Shown here in pieces: positions 1-12,467 of a stretch of 64,000 nt of DNA; the first letter of the stretch is position 1; each line of letters opens with the position of its first letter. The notes under the pieces are model-generated. The model had not been told where the DNA came from, did not search any database, and saw only the letters and a program-made list of their open reading frames with translations. The stretch comes from Diploscapter coronatus (taxonomy: Eukaryota; Nematoda; Chromadorea; Rhabditida; Rhabditidae): contig OZ038422.1 in assembly GCA_964036155.1 (NCBI GenBank), positions 8,021,201 to 8,085,200 of the forward strand. The letters are read 5' to 3'. The translations under genes were made by a program, and so were the position numbers.

Positions 1-201
1 TTCCGGAATCGGTAAATATATAAATTATCTAGGCCATTTAGAATCTAATGGCACTTAAATCATTCAACGCGAATATATATGTTCAAAAGTGTCCACGGCT
101 TCATTTTTTTGCTGTTTCACAAGTGTGTGAAGTCTTTAATATCACGAGGATTCATAGAATTCACAAAATCTTATGATTTTTAAGTTTATTTTCAAATTCA
201 G

Positions 202-1237
202 GATGAACCCAGCGTCATCATAACTCTAGGTATAGGCCACGATGTTAAGGCAGAAATCGCAATAAAAAAGGTACTTTTTCAGGATGATCTTCAAAATAAA
301 TGTAATTTTTAGCTTTAGCAATTACCCGAAGGCTCGAAATTCTACGGTGCCGACCCGATGCAAGAGACAAACGAGAAGCTCTACACGGACATGGGAGGCA
401 TCTACTTTCCGTTCGCAGTTGGAGCAGGTTCCGGGATGCATACAGCTAATGTACTGAAGAATGGTAAAATCCATTTTAACATGTTAGATTTTTTATATTA
501 CCACTAGTGGAAGAGACTCATCAAAATTGCTTCAAAAATAACCAGTACAAAATTCGTTGAAACAATTGTTTCGAACAACTTGTATAAGTTTAATAGATTT
601 TATAAATTATCCTAGGACGGCAAAATTATTAAAATTTCAAAATCATTTGAAATATTCGATTTTGTGCAATATACGAAGATGATTTTCTAGTTTCAGGCTC
701 CATGACCGAATACTACGACAAGAACGTGGTCCACATCGACTTGGTATACTTCCTGAAGAGCATAATCCGAGAGAAGTTCATCGATGATCTCTGGATGGAT
801 GCTGAAGGCGCTGAATACGATCTGATGCCGTACTTCTACAACGGAGGTCAATTTGATCAAGCTGGAATCACTATTTGCCAGTTCAATATGGAGGTAAACA
901 ACCTTTTTATATGCTCTATGAAAAGGAGAATTATGATATCTTGTAAATGAATACTATTCTGGCGTCTAAATTTGTAAAATATCTGACAAAATTTTATTCA
1001 CATTATTCACATTACCTATCATGGAGTTTCAACCATCTTCAGGTTCACAAAGCCGACTCCACGATGAAAGCGACGTTTCACAAATTTATCGTCAAAATGC
1101 TTGAAGACGGTCGATACGCTTTCTTCCGACCTGTGAAAGACGCTCATTATCGACTGTATTTTCTGAATTTTGCTCATCCGAAGTGCGTCGAGAAATATAT
1201 CATACAAAAGACTAAAGAAACCAAACAACAAAATTAA
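202..1237 (+). CDS. FkbM-type methyltransferase domain protein, 3' part
   Basis: Four exons can be joined in phase: 202-270, 319-463, 697-893 and 1043-1237, ending in TAA. The protein reads through ITLGIGHD, FYGADP, LWMDAEGAEYDL and CQFNMEVHK, and ends in a basic tail. The DAEGAE stretch and its spacing match the nematode version of the FkbM methyltransferase domain, a SAM-dependent fold that O-methylates sugars in its bacterial founder. The C. elegans relatives have no defined substrate. The complete paralogue at 43810-45657 aligns exon by exon (LSFGIGND, FYGADP, IWIDAEGGE, LLEDGRYA), which shows that roughly 110 N-terminal residues, including the membrane anchor, lie left of this window. 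Bases 1-11, before a GTAAAT donor, could be the end of the previous exon. A polyadenylation signal AATAAA lies near 1369. Domain call firm; substrate unknown. Confidence 0.82.
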
Positions 1238-1685
1238 ACCTATCTTCAAGATGCGTTCGAAATTTTGCTTCAATCGTTTTTTTCTTTACTTTTCTTGTTT
1301 GTTATTTCACTCTGATACGGGATTATGGTTTCAATTCTATTCAATCTGAATTTATTGAATTTAAAAGCAATAAAGTCCTCCAAAATATCCATTCATAAGC
1401 ATGTTATTTTCCCAAAATATAGCGTATTTTTAAGGACTCTCCAAGCCATTTTGTCAAACTGACCTCACTGCGCTGATTTACCCATGGATGGATAGGTCAT
1501 TGAGTCCTGCATCCATTTCCGAAGAGAAAAAATTTAAAAAAAATAAAATATTGAAACGAAAAAGCGAAAAATTTCTCTCATTCGTGGAATGGGCTAGAGA
1601 CGCAGAGTTTGCATTGTGCATCTCGCTCCCCCTTTCTTTTTCTGCATTTGGGAATCTTTTTCTCTGCACTCTCTTCCATTTCAGC

Positions 1686-2366
1686 ATTGGCTTCTTATAG
1701 TTTACGGATTATCAGGACCTCAGTTGCGGGTCCTAGAATTTTTCCGATTTTTATATCAGTAACAGTGAACGAATAGACTAGTCATTTCGTGAAAAAATTT
1801 TTTTGTGTACCTATTTTCTAAGTCAAAATATTAGCATTGTCGTAATTTAATATGCATTTGCGGACTTTTTCGCACCTCAATCAATAAATCGATATCACCA
1901 CGTGAAAGAGCGGTATCGAATTGTACAATAGGTACCGATTAGTTATTAAAAACGAGAAATATTTACGACAATTGGAAGGGCTATCAGTTATGAACATTCT
2001 TGAATCAAGGCAAAGGGGTGGGGCTTGGTGGTCTCTATTTAAACATCTAATTATCGCTATAATTTTAGAACTTTCTTTCCGGTCTTTTGGCAAAAGTTTC
2101 CAACACGAGAGCTTGTTTCAATTAAAACGTTGAATAGATTATTTACTAATTGTAAACAACTTTCTCAAAGTTATTTTTTTTTTTGTAAAATTATCCTATA
2201 CAACAAGCAAATATTGGAAGGCGATAAAATCCCTCTCATTAATTCAGTCAATGCTTCATCAATTTATTCCAGGAATCAAAATCCTTTCCTTTGTTTTTTC
2301 ATTCAACCAAGGCTAACAATGAGTCGGTGCTTTTCCTCGATTTTTAGCGGTTAGGTTTCATAAATG
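1686..2366 (+). repeat. Long dispersed repeat A, copy 1
   Basis: About 680 bp that recur almost base for base, same orientation, at 35458-36134. Shared landmarks include ATTGGCTTCTT at the left edge, GGACCTCAGTTGCGGGTCC near the start, and GGTTTCATAAATG at the right edge. No long ORF, terminal inverted repeat or known transposase is visible. The rest of 1238-3483 is AT-rich and shows no gene I can support. Confidence 0.85.
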
Positions 2367-2801
2367 ATTTTTTTTGCAAAATAAGAAATGCAAAGAGATA
2401 AAATTATGATATTTTTACGAGTTTCTATAACAAAAGAATGATAAACAATGAAAGTTGAGCACAAGCATATAAGCGAACACAAGTATACAAACGCTCACCC
2501 CAAGAATTAAACTTGATGTGTGCTCCCATTTTTACAGCGCTAATAAAAATTAAAACAAGTTTGATTTTGATCCAACTACTACGAAAACTTATTTCAAACA
2601 TGCAAAATCGGGGATGAATAATCAAAGATATCCGGAAATTTTCTAAAATATTGATACAATTATTTAAAATTTTTATTCAATCTTTTTTTTGCTAAACATA
2701 TTTAGCGAAGACATTACTATTGAGCTGATCATGAAAATTATGTTAAATTTGATTTTTTCACAAAATATCTTACAAAATTATAGAAAATACTGAATGTATG
2801 C

Positions 2802-2832
2802 CATTGCGCACAAAAAAATTTTGTGCGCAATG
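2802..2832. repeat. Perfect 14-bp-arm hairpin
   Basis: CATTGCGCACAAAA and its exact reverse complement are separated by AAA. It stands alone in AT-rich intergenic DNA, with no gene edge nearby, and may be the core of a foldback element. Function unknown. Confidence 0.7.
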
Positions 2833-3483
2833 ATCGCTCCCCTCAAATTGACAAGAGTACAGAGACGAGAGTGAGAATTGAATACGATAAATCATCTTTC
2901 AAGGATTCTTTGAAATGTTTTTTTTTCGAAATTTAATCTCTTTGACATGGGAAATTTTTCAAGAACTTTCTCTCGTTTTTTCTCCATTTTATCCATTTTA
3001 CCCTTTTTCTTTCTTCTGGAGAGAAGGCGACGATGAAAACGATATCGACCGATTTTCTTTCGTATTTATACTCAAATTATTCAATTCACTTAATTCAAAA
3101 TTTTGTATCAATTATAAGAACAATAGATAGCATGTAAAATGCGCTAATCTCGAAAATAACGAAGAAGGTATGTCAATTGAATATGCATGCATAAAATAGC
3201 AGGACAATACATACATTTCATTCTTTCTATTAAAATAACACCATCATCACAATTTCATCAATTTGTTTTGAATTACACCAGTTGCATTTCATATAGTAAT
3301 ATAGTGAATATCATATTTATGCATTCTATTCTATACTTTGTAAATAGTTATGTTTCCTACTTTATTACTGCAGAGAAAACTTGGTGAACAACACACGCTC
3401 TTCATGGAAAAAAATTCGGCGCCTGTACCTTACATGTGGCATCCCTGTAATCAGCGTCTTCAGAATACAGTGATAATTTTATT

Positions 3484-4941
3484 TCAATTGAAGAAATATC
3501 CGTTCATGCGAGCCATCAGCTTTATCTTTTGTTTTTCTATTTCCTCATAATAGGCTTGAAGTTCCTTTTCTATATCTTCTCTAGATGCTTTCAAATTTGG
3601 GTCGTATTTCCAAGTTAAATTTCTAAGAAAATCATAGTTTACTTATTTAGACGTTGGAAATATTTACCCAGCATGACATTTTGATAGATCCACAGGGCCT
3701 GCTAATGGGTTGTACCATTCAAATGTATTTTTCCTTTTTATGCTGAATATTTTTTAGATTAAAAATATTCTTTCAGAAGACTTGCTTAATTGGCAAATCA
3801 GTGTGCAAATAATGTTTGAGTCGACTATCCTTCCAAGAATGAAGCATAAAATCGATACTGTCATTCCACAGGCTATTGGTAATCCAGTTATCACGCACCC
3901 ACCCTGTTCCCTAAAAATCACAAAATTCGGCATTTGACTATCAAACAATTAGACCTTCTTTGAGATTTTTATATGACCGAAATCCGTGCCAAGGCCTAGC
4001 ATATTTCTAATGCAAATTTCATAGACATACAAATCGGTATAATTTTGCGACTTCCCATAAATATGCAGACAATTGTTCAATTCAACTTTTCTATCGGGAA
4101 GCAGTGTTTCAGCAATATACGCCTAAAAGAAGTTATTTTAGGTCGGCAAATATAAAATTTGTAAATTACATGAATAGCACCATTGTCAGTACCATGGAAG
4201 CTTTTCGGCAATCTGTACTGGTAATTAACGAAATCTGAAGATTTGAAATCAATTTTCAAATGACTATCTAGCAACCATGTAAAAATTTTCTTGTCCACTC
4301 CGTATTTTTCACGATATATGAGCCTGTTGCTATTTCGTAATTGTAAAACCGATCGTAAAATGTTATGTCGAATTTGGGATCGATGAATTCTTCGAGTTTT
4401 CTAGATAAAATCAAATTCACTTTAAATCTATTTGAAAAATGCCTTTCCGGGTTGACAACCCCAATATCAGCATCGATACTTAGTAAATAGTCAAATCGCT
4501 TTAATGTATTCACGACATGACAATGTCTTCGGAAGAAATGCTGCAATACATTTACTTTTAATAAATAAAGTTTTAGCTTACATCCGAATGATTGCATTTA
4601 TTCGTCTTTAAATTTTCAACAAGAAGAAATGTGTACCCGTGAATTTTAGAATAACATTTTACAGTATCTGAAACTACCATTACTATTTCAAAAAGTTAAA
4701 AGAAAATTAACGAACCTATCGCATAAGAGTAATTCTTCTGACCGTTGGTGTTGACAACGGCTATAATACCTATATTTAGTGAATTTACTAATGCTAAAGA
4801 TTGAATATTTTCCTAAATTTATCTAAAATTAGTCATATAATTTTAGGATAATAACAAAACCTTGCCGTTATAAAATAAATATAGACAAATATAAAGTATT
4901 GTATGGGTAATCACTAGAATAGATAATAAATATTTTGACAT
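3484..4941 (-). CDS. DUF273-family putative glycosyltransferase
   Basis: Ten exons on the minus strand: 4861-4941, 4716-4812, 4582-4667, 4443-4540, 4276-4400, 4170-4234, 3955-4122, 3786-3910, 3668-3742 and 3484-3622, giving about 352 residues. Residues 1-27 form a short N-terminal signal anchor (a hydrophobic run from about residue 4 to 23). The DUF273 core follows: VKCY, a DYLLSIDADIGVVNP block with the DxD-like D111/D113, FYDRFYNYE, SFHGTDNGAIH and FEWYNPLAGPVDL. This is a nematode family of GT-A-like type II Golgi proteins; donor and acceptor are unknown. Two introns are unusual. The one after 3786 uses a GC donor (GCAAGT), required to keep the frame. The 42 bp at 4401-4442 either form a GC-AG intron, which restores the family spacing, or encode 14 extra in-frame residues. 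Confidence 0.85.
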
Positions 4942-5396
4942 TAAGTATTGTGAATGACTGACTACTTGAGACGAGATAAAAGGAGCGTGTTTTTTATTCT
5001 CCCTCCTGTGAACCTCGGATGTGCGCTGACGACATTTGTTCAATTGCGCTCCCTTTTTCCGAATAATAACTAAAGACAGTGGGAATACCCTGTCACTCTG
5101 CGACTCGGGCTTTGTGCAAGCGTGATCGCGCAGAATTCGGAAAAGACGCAGAGTCTAATTGATGGCATCGATGCTCTAACTGGTCCCACCGCCTGCTCTA
5201 TCGATTTTGATTCCTTCGCATTTGTTCCTGTTCATTTTTCGAACCGATGAACAGAATCAGCGCAATTTACTGTCTTGCTCAGTGTCATTTATGCATTTCT
5301 TTTTCATCGACTTTGAAAAGGGGGAACGAATGTGTTTGTTCATTTGGCGATTCTTTTTCTTTTCTTTCGTTTTTCTTTGCTCTTCATCGAATTTAA

Positions 5397-5921
5397 GGGT
5401 GACTGTCACGAAGGACCAAAGAGGTGTTTCCATAGGTCAGCCGATCGAATTAATTTTCACATATCTTATTTAGCTTTTTGCGCTGATTCTTATGGTGTGA
5501 TCCGTTTTCATAAAACTGAAAATGGGTGAAGTTATGTTAATTTCAAGTTTTTACATACCCCATGTCAGAAAAAAAATTCGTCCTTTCTGTATGTTGTGGA
5601 GAGGAACATGGTGAACAACTTTCGCTCCAGAGCTTATATTCTAGAATGCACACAAGGAACTGAATTTTTGAAAATAGTGTATAAAAAAGCATTATGCTGA
5701 ATTTGGTCATTGAACTTCAAAAAATTCTGGAGCTCATACGGATGTGAATCCGAGGTCGGTCTGTCAGAACTTTGAGTTACTGTAATCCGCTACAGTAATC
5801 GATTTTCGAGAAACAAACTACACCATGAGAATTAGCGTAAAAAAGTGAAAAAATATGTCAAAAACAGCTCGATTTGAGGACCCCTGGAAATACCGACTTT
5901 GGTCCTTTCTGACAGTCACTC
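5397..5921. mobile_element. TTAA-target inverted-repeat element, family 1 (complete copy)
   Basis: The 525-bp element is flanked on both sides by TTAA (5393-5396 and 5922-5925). Its ends are long imperfect inverted repeats that start GGGTGACTGTCACGAAGG on the left and mirror CCTTTCTGACAGTCACTC on the right, and the interior is also partly palindromic. Related copies lie at 52973-53585 and 54932-55542. There is no transposase. The TTAA flanks suggest mobilisation by a piggyBac-like transposase (inference). Confidence 0.85.
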
Positions 5922-5990
5922 TTAAACTTAACTAGGGTTTAGAGAAAATTGACATTAGAAATATTTTGTTTAGCTCTTTGGATTTATAAG

Positions 5991-6217
5991 TGCTACAAAC
6001 GGTCTCCGAATTGTTTATTCATCTGTCGTCAATTTCGCATCATAATGTGGATCAGGCGATTTTACAATGCTTTGACTACCCCAGAAAAATGCATCGACTG
6101 GGGAAGCGAATTATTTTTGCATTCAAAAATGAATATGAGGCATACGTAGAGAAACTAGATAAGTATAACTCGGATAAGTATTCATTGAAGCCTGCAGCTA
6201 CACTATCTGGCTCCTGA
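5991..6217 (+). pseudogene. Possible terminal exon or gene fragment, unrecognised
   Basis: An open frame of about 75 codons beginning with a GTG-region codon contains a protein-like segment (SSISHHNVDQAILQCF, then KRIIFAFKNEYEAYVEKLDKY) and ends in TGA. A polyadenylation signal AATAAA follows at 6270-6275. A possible acceptor (TATAAG) precedes it, but no upstream exons were found. The family-1 TTAA element ends 70 bp to the left, so it may be the tail of a gene cut by that insertion. No family recognised; low confidence. Confidence 0.3.
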
Positions 6218-6473
6218 AATTTTGATTGTTCACTACGAAACTACCTATAAGTTGTTGGGTTATTTCGAAAATAAAGCATACGAGGAATTTATTTCCCATT
6301 TCTATTTATAAAAAAAGTTTTCGCTCATTTTTAATAAAAGAAAATAATGCCCGGATTCATGAAAACTGAATGCTCACAGTGTGAGCTTCCCACTCAAAAT
6401 TTGAGACCAAAGCTCACACGCTGAACAACTGAGAGTTTATCGTCGTTCATGGATCAGACAGGACACAGAATTA

Positions 6474-8697
6474 CTAACGTGGATACATCGCCGGATCATC
6501 TGGTCCTCTGTTCAATATGGCGAATCTTCGGGCAACTTTCAGAATAGATTCGCCCGAGTTGATTCGAACTCGTCTATCGATACCAAATGGCTTGAGATGA
6601 TAGATCAGATATTCCAATCCGTGCATCTGAGTCGAATTAATGTAATGGAATGAAATCGCGTGATCTGAAATTCGCATTCTGGCAACAGCACTGTGATCTC
6701 GCGGACGGAGTAGACGATACACATTATCTTACAATACGACGGCAGAAATTCTACCAAATCTCATCATTCTCTATAGAAAACCGTGTCGTAATATTGCAAA
6801 GTGAACGTGTCGTCCTACCATCATTTCAGAGCTTCCACGCATTTTTACTGGGAAGTCATAGCAGTTAAAATGACCAACGATTATTTTTTAAAACAAACCT
6901 GAACAACAATTCGATCCCTGTTCAAAGGGGTAGTAGGTGTAATTCCAGAGCCACAAGTATCCTTTGACAGGCTCCGGCGATAGATGAATTGTTGGAAGAA
7001 ACGGTAGGAATCTTAATATAAACACAATTAGATTAAGTGTGACAATAAAAAGAACAACCTATGACGTCCGCGACTATCTCTTGAATCACCAGCCTTTACA
7101 CCCACATTTTCTAGACATTTTCCGATCTCAACGTCTTCATCACCCATGTGATCGTTACTGCATATGGATTTATTTGGCAATGCTTTCGTTATGAATCTAA
7201 ACGATAACAACAGCTCGTTTATTCTCAAATTAAAGATATATAGTACTTTTCCAAAGCTCCCCTGCTAAGAACGTATCCTGCTCCGCCACTCATGTAGCCT
7301 TGTTTGACGTGCAGTTTGAATTTGAATCCAAAATATACAAGCTCAGCAGGAGAATGCGCCAATAGCATCATTCTGAATTAGTTAACATAATTTTTCTTGT
7401 TAAATATTAATACCGCAAATTCTCCATAACAACATACGTATCATCGTCGGTCTTTAGATACCAATCATAATCATTCTGAAATAATTGGAGTAGAATAACT
7501 AAAAGGATAAAATATTGTGTAAGTGGGACTTCTTAATAGCCAAGAAACATTCTTACCCTATAATTATCGTAAATATATTTGAAGGCTTTTTTGGTCTTTG
7601 ACCAAAGATAATCACGTCCTTCGGAAATGTTCAAATTCATTGCCGGCAAATTATCGTCATCTTCAGAAGACATGAAAATGAACCTGAATAATTCTTCGCT
7701 TTTGATTTGTCGTTGGTAATTTTTGGTCTATTTTGTTAGCGGATCTGATCCGCTAGTATCTCTTATCCTTTTTTAATTTCTTTACCAGTGGAGCACACCA
7801 TTCTCTTTCATTTTCCTTTCTCTGCTTATCCATTTTCCCTCTTTAATGAAGAAGAGAAAAGGAAAGAGGGGAGAGAGAATGGAGTGCGTCGCTGGCAGAG
7901 AAAAGGAAAAGTTAGAGAATATCATAAACTGGAATTCATCGGAAAGTTTGTATATATCATGAAACAATTACATGCATTAAATGCCATACTTGTTGCATCG
8001 CTTCACCCAAGTGGCTTTGATATGTTTAGCACGCGTTTTATGAAACTGCTTCCCAGTCAAAACCCAACAAAAAACACGAACATTATCATACAAAGTATTT
8101 GCCGCTACATCATCATCTGAAGAGAAGGTTCATAGTTAATTCATTTGTGATATAATTAAACATTTCATGGAAATAATAGCTCTGTTACTGAATTTCAAAG
8201 TGCATAATTTTTATATATAGATATCTCACCGAAATAATCCATTTGTTCTGGACGAAATACGCTTCCAAATTCGAAATTATTTAACTAAAATGAAATTCAT
8301 TATGAGCATAATCTTTTTGAGGAGTCAAAGTAACTTTATGTTCCTTCATCAAAACAACAGTATTTTCTTCTACCACACTACAGAATTATCTTAACCAAGA
8401 GCATATTTAGGTTTTTTGAAATATTTTCAAGAACTTTTAAGATTGCCGTTTTTAGATACTCACATAATTGGAAGAATCCAAAAAAATTGAAACAAAAACC
8501 CCGAAAAGAAAGCTGATGACGATATAGAGAATTGGGGAGAAACGTGATCGACTTCCAATACTCACTAATCTATCTGGAATGAAAATTACACAATTGTTTA
8601 TTCAATAATAACCAATAATGAAATTATCAGAAATTAATAAGAAAATATTCATAAGTGGATTCATTTTATTATAGTTTGTGAAAGACTTACTCCACAT
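6474..8697 (-). CDS. Core-1 beta3-galactosyltransferase-like (C1GALT1 family, GT31)
   Basis: Ten exons, minus strand: 8691-8697, 8464-8573, 8230-8284, 7990-8116, 7557-7683, 7414-7475, 7247-7372, 7059-7196, 6899-7011 and 6474-6664, giving about 351 residues (human C1GALT1 is 363). It is a type II Golgi protein: a short basic cytosolic tail, then a membrane anchor at residues 17-34. The catalytic region shows [34 protein letters not shown] (metal-binding DDD at about 152-154), [21 protein letters not shown] (about 224-231) and [11 protein letters not shown]. The expected reaction is transfer of galactose from UDP-Gal to GalNAc-Ser/Thr, making the core-1 O-glycan. The start ATG sits 19 bp after a TTTTCAG that would serve as trans-splice acceptor. 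The intron at 7684-7989 carries a foldback element. The C-terminal 50 residues after SFHY are less like the vertebrate enzyme. Confidence 0.92.
7787..7898. mobile_element. Short foldback MITE in a C1GALT-like intron
   Basis: An imperfect 112-bp palindrome: CCAGTGGAGCACACCATTC on the left and the mirror of CCAGCGACGCACTCCATTC on the right, with a purine/pyrimidine-rich loop. It lies within the intron 7684-7989 of the galactosyltransferase gene. Confidence 0.7.
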
Positions 8698-10185
8698 AGG
8701 AAATTGTTGTTTCACCCTGAAAATAAACGTTTAATGAACGAACTAAAATAATCACGACTATTCCAACAAGATTTTATGAAAGACGGCTTTAAAAAAGAAA
8801 GATAGTTAGTTGATATTTTCTAACAGAATTTGGACAGGGCTATGCGAAATCAAAACTTTACAATTGAAGTCCAAGCCGAAGTCGAAAGTGGAATAGTTTA
8901 TAACTTCGAAAGCAAAAAGTCGAAGCTATGTTATCATGAAGTCAAAGCGAAAATATCGGTCATCGTTATTTCAGGTTTTAGAATAAGGGTGATGATAAAC
9001 GAAATTTCTTTTTTAGATTTATACAGAAAATAATTACGAAAATCTTTTGATTGGTAGAGCAACGGTGTAACTTAGTTTAGGAAAAATATAATTATAAAAT
9101 GTATTGCGGTAATTATTATAACGTTGGTATAGAAAAAAATGACGAAACGAATAGAACTCCAATTTCTGATCAGCTATATGAATTTCAAATATGTATTCTA
9201 ACATTCACAGCAAAAAGCGTATATTTTGTATTCACACATTTATCTCTTCTATCTAATTAAAAATGATCATCTTATCGATTTTATTTATCGTACAATTTTC
9301 TAGAATTGTCAAGAAAGTGCGCACAATGGGCACATTCAAGCGAAAACAATGAAAGTGTTTCAGTTTGAAATGTTTACACTATGTGACAATTCGCTTATAC
9401 AGACTGGAGAGAAAAATCGACTAAATTTGATATAATCGAGAAAATCCATTATTTTGTTTGAATAATATGGTCAAAAATGAAAAAACGATGTCTGTTGCGC
9501 GCTATTTTTAAAATATTTTTATGCTAAACTTCAACCGATTACACTTGAAAGTCTTTATATGCCGGGAGGCGAAAGAGAATATTAAGTTTGGGTTCTGTAG
9601 GGTTTGAAGAGAGGGGAGAGATGGGAGTCGAAAGGTTGGGTTCCAGGACTTTCGCTCTCGGCGCTAATAAGAGAGAGAGAGAGAGAATACGAACACGATA
9701 GTATAATGCTGTTGGAAGGAGTTTGTATTAGTCTGTCGAAAGTTAACACGAGTTAATTATTTTTCAATAATTTATTAACTTCGAAAGAAAGGTTATAATA
9801 ACAAAAAATGCTGCTGCTGTTACTGTTAGTGGTTCTTTTCAGAACTGACCCCTTTGGGACAGGAAAGTGTAATCAGGGTTGGGCTCCGCCCCAATGATAA
9901 GGTTTGACCCCATCATGCCCTGCGCGCGAAGTGTTCTCCAAAGGGAAATTTATAATTTTAAGGGTTCGTGAGAACACTTTATCACAATGTCGAATTTGAT
10001 GATGAAAGCTTCATGGGTTTAAAAATTAACCATAATTTTAAGCTTCATAAAAATGCATGATGAATATTTATCCTTAATTAAATTTTTCATATCGGGAAAT
10101 GAAACCACGTAGATACAAACATATTCGAAGAGTCATAATGCAGCTCTGAACGCGGTTTCGTATAACAGCATCACTGCACAATTAA
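8698..10185. other. Intergenic, no gene seen
   Basis: AT-rich DNA with a (GA)n microsatellite at about 9668-9687. A 10-bp inverted repeat, AAGTGTTCTC (9929-9938) with GAGAACACTT (9970-9979), encloses a 31-bp loop in a locally GC-richer patch. The short ORF at 8830-9033 has low-complexity codon use and no splice context; I do not call it. Confidence 0.6.
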
Positions 10186-10699
10186 TAGGTTGGATAGAAA
10201 GCTCTGCACCAAAAAGTTGAAATTTTTTTAATTTTGCAAAGACTTCTAGAATGGTCTGATGTATATGAGAACCTTCAGAAGCTTCTCGAAGCTATCACCA
10301 CATGGGTATATAAGGGCCCACGCGCAGGGTTTTGATAACCTACGATCATGATAAGTGAACCCCAACTTTGAACAGTCATCTACTACGAGTGGCGCCAAAA
10401 CAACAACGCATTCGGTGAGGGCATCGCTCCATCAGACTACCATTTATTCCGTTCTTTGAAGCTCCATCTGTGAAGGAAAAAATTCAAAAAGTACAACGAC
10501 CTCAAAACAGCAGTCGATAACTTCTTCGCGTCACAGTATTCCGAATTCTGGGCGAAAAGCATCAGTGATTTGTCCAATAGATGGGCGAAGATTATGGGTT
10601 TCAATGGTGAATATATCGTTGATTCTTGATGGTTTTGAATAAAGTTATGAATAAATGAAAATTTACTTATTTTTGGTACAGGACTTTCTTAACAGCCTA
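10186..10699 (+). mobile_element. Internally deleted mariner element
   Basis: Inverted ends face each other: TAGGTTGGATAGAAAGCTCT at the left and the mirror of AGGCTGTTAAGAAAGTCCTG at the right, both running into a CACCAAAAA or TACCAAAAA block typical of mariner termini. TA dinucleotides flank it. Only about 514 bp remain against roughly 1.3 kb for an intact element, so the N-terminal transposase half is gone. Confidence 0.88.
10423..10629 (+). pseudogene. Mariner transposase C-terminal remnant
   Basis: A frame of 68 codons begins with the mariner signature IAPSDYHLFRSLK and continues to a terminal TGA inside the inverted-repeat element. One internal TGA (codon 17) interrupts it, and the catalytic D,D34D region is only represented by its last aspartate (in APSDYH). 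A dead copy. Confidence 0.9.
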
Positions 10700-11135
10700 A
10701 TAGATTCTTTTCTGTATTTTTGTCTTTAACACTATAAAATATGCAGGACCTATGCTAAAAATTGAAACTAGACTATTGTGTTTCTTAATAGTGAATAATC
10801 TAGGCCTCCATGGAAAAATACAGTAAGTTAAAGGTTCAGACGAAAGTTTTAGAAATAGCTCTGAAAATGATATAAGAGATGCACTCTATGATTCTCTGTA
10901 CTCTCTTCAATATCCAAGCTTCTCTGTTCAACGATACATCGATCGATGGTTTTTCTTCATAACGTTGAAAAGGTTTCATTGTCCGGCTGAAAAAATAGAA
11001 TTAGAGAAAGCGAGAAAGAACGGATACATAGTGATTTTCTTATAAACAATGCAGATAATACCACCGAGCTACCCAACTTACTAAAAATTCCGTATCTGTA
11101 CTATTATCTTGAAATAAAACTTGTACCATTCAAAT

Positions 11136-11767
11136 GGTGAATAAGTTCGTCATAGTTCGAAATGAAAATGATGCTATCAGGAAAACGCGATACGGAAAAA
11201 TGAAAGATTTCTTAGAAGATTATTTTACATTTATTCATGTAAAGATTCAATGTAATTCTTCACTAAGAAATATCTTCCATGAACTAATAAATGATTCAGA
11301 AGTTTAATTTATTTTTATCAACTAAGTATATTTTAGAATAAATATAGATTAATTTTAACCGACTTGTAGGCTAATTAATAATTTTGTCGAATTTTCGCAA
11401 ATAATGATTTTTTCGTTACTGTAAAAAATGAATTCAAACATCAAATCGAAATTCAGGCAGTGCACATGCGACTCTTTGTCTGTAGCCATCCCGCTATCGC
11501 TCGATCCCTTTGTTCTTTAAATTCTTCTAATGCGATATTTTCATCTTTTTTCAATCGTTTTTGTATTCTTTGTTTCAAAAATGCTTCCCCGATGGTGGAT
11601 CCCACCAAATTTGCGAAGGAAAGACACTGAGATGTTTCCCTTCGCTACTGCATACGAAACAAAAGAGAGGGTTTCGGTTCCAGAAACAGCTTCGTGATGT
11701 ATGTATTTGAAATCAAATTTGAGATGAGGGATCTTGTAAAATCTAACAAGGGAAACTATTGTGTGTT
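11136..11767 (+). repeat. Long dispersed repeat B, copy 1
   Basis: About 630 bp recurring in the opposite orientation at 34604-35252 with high identity. Shared landmarks include GTGAATAAGTTCGTCATAG at one edge, GGTGGATCCCACCAAATTTG in the middle and AACAAGGGAAACTA at the other edge. Short ORFs on both strands (around 11541-11903 and 34661-35068) belong to the repeat and do not look like a conserved protein. Confidence 0.85.
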
Positions 11768-12467
11768 GCTCATAGAATCGGCTCATATTTTCAGAGTAAG
11801 TCGATTCAGACCTCCTAATTATGAATATCTAGTTAAAAAGTGCCCTTCGTTCACCCTTTTTCCAGGGCTTTGCGCCAAAGTCTGCCTCTTTCCTTTATAT
11901 TGAAAACATTCGCAATGAAAAATTAACGTACATCGTGATTTGAGCGTTGACAATGCATTATTCGCTGCAGCAGCAAATCCTTGAAAGGGGAAACTTCGAA
12001 GCCAGATCCTGGAATTAGGATGCACGGAGGACACTTTTAACTAGGTATTCGTATCAGGAGGCTCAAATTGACTTACTCTGGAAATATGAACCGATTCAGT
12101 GAGTAAAATGCTGATAATTTCCCTCGTAAAGACAATATAAAAGTGTTGGTAATTGCATCTGATTCCAGCAATATGGGTTAAGTATTCGAATTAATTATGT
12201 CATCCAGCGAAAATAAATAATATGTGCCAACAAATTAATTGAAGACTTTACACTTTAAATTAGTATTCATCATAGTAAGTTTTCAATATTTCCGATAGTT
12301 TAAAATTTTCTAATAATTTTGAACAAATAAAGATTCGAAATTTATGAGCCAAAGCTGCACGAGCAAAAATATTTTGAATCTCCTAAACAAATTGTATTTT
12401 TGGAATGGGTATTTGCTAAATTCTTTATTCAAAGTCCTTATGAATAAACAAGTTTGAGAATGGGCTT

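Noticed and set aside
1019..1273. Minus-strand ORF opposite the last FkbM exon
   Set aside because: Shadow of the real coding exon 1043-1237.
2802..2832. Hairpin considered as a transcription terminator or CRISPR-type repeat
   Set aside because: Eukaryotic nuclear DNA, single occurrence and no adjacent gene end; CRISPR and rho-independent terminators do not apply.
6650..6868. Plus-strand ORF opposite the C1GALT-like gene
   Set aside because: Overlaps the splice junction and exons of the well-supported minus-strand gene.
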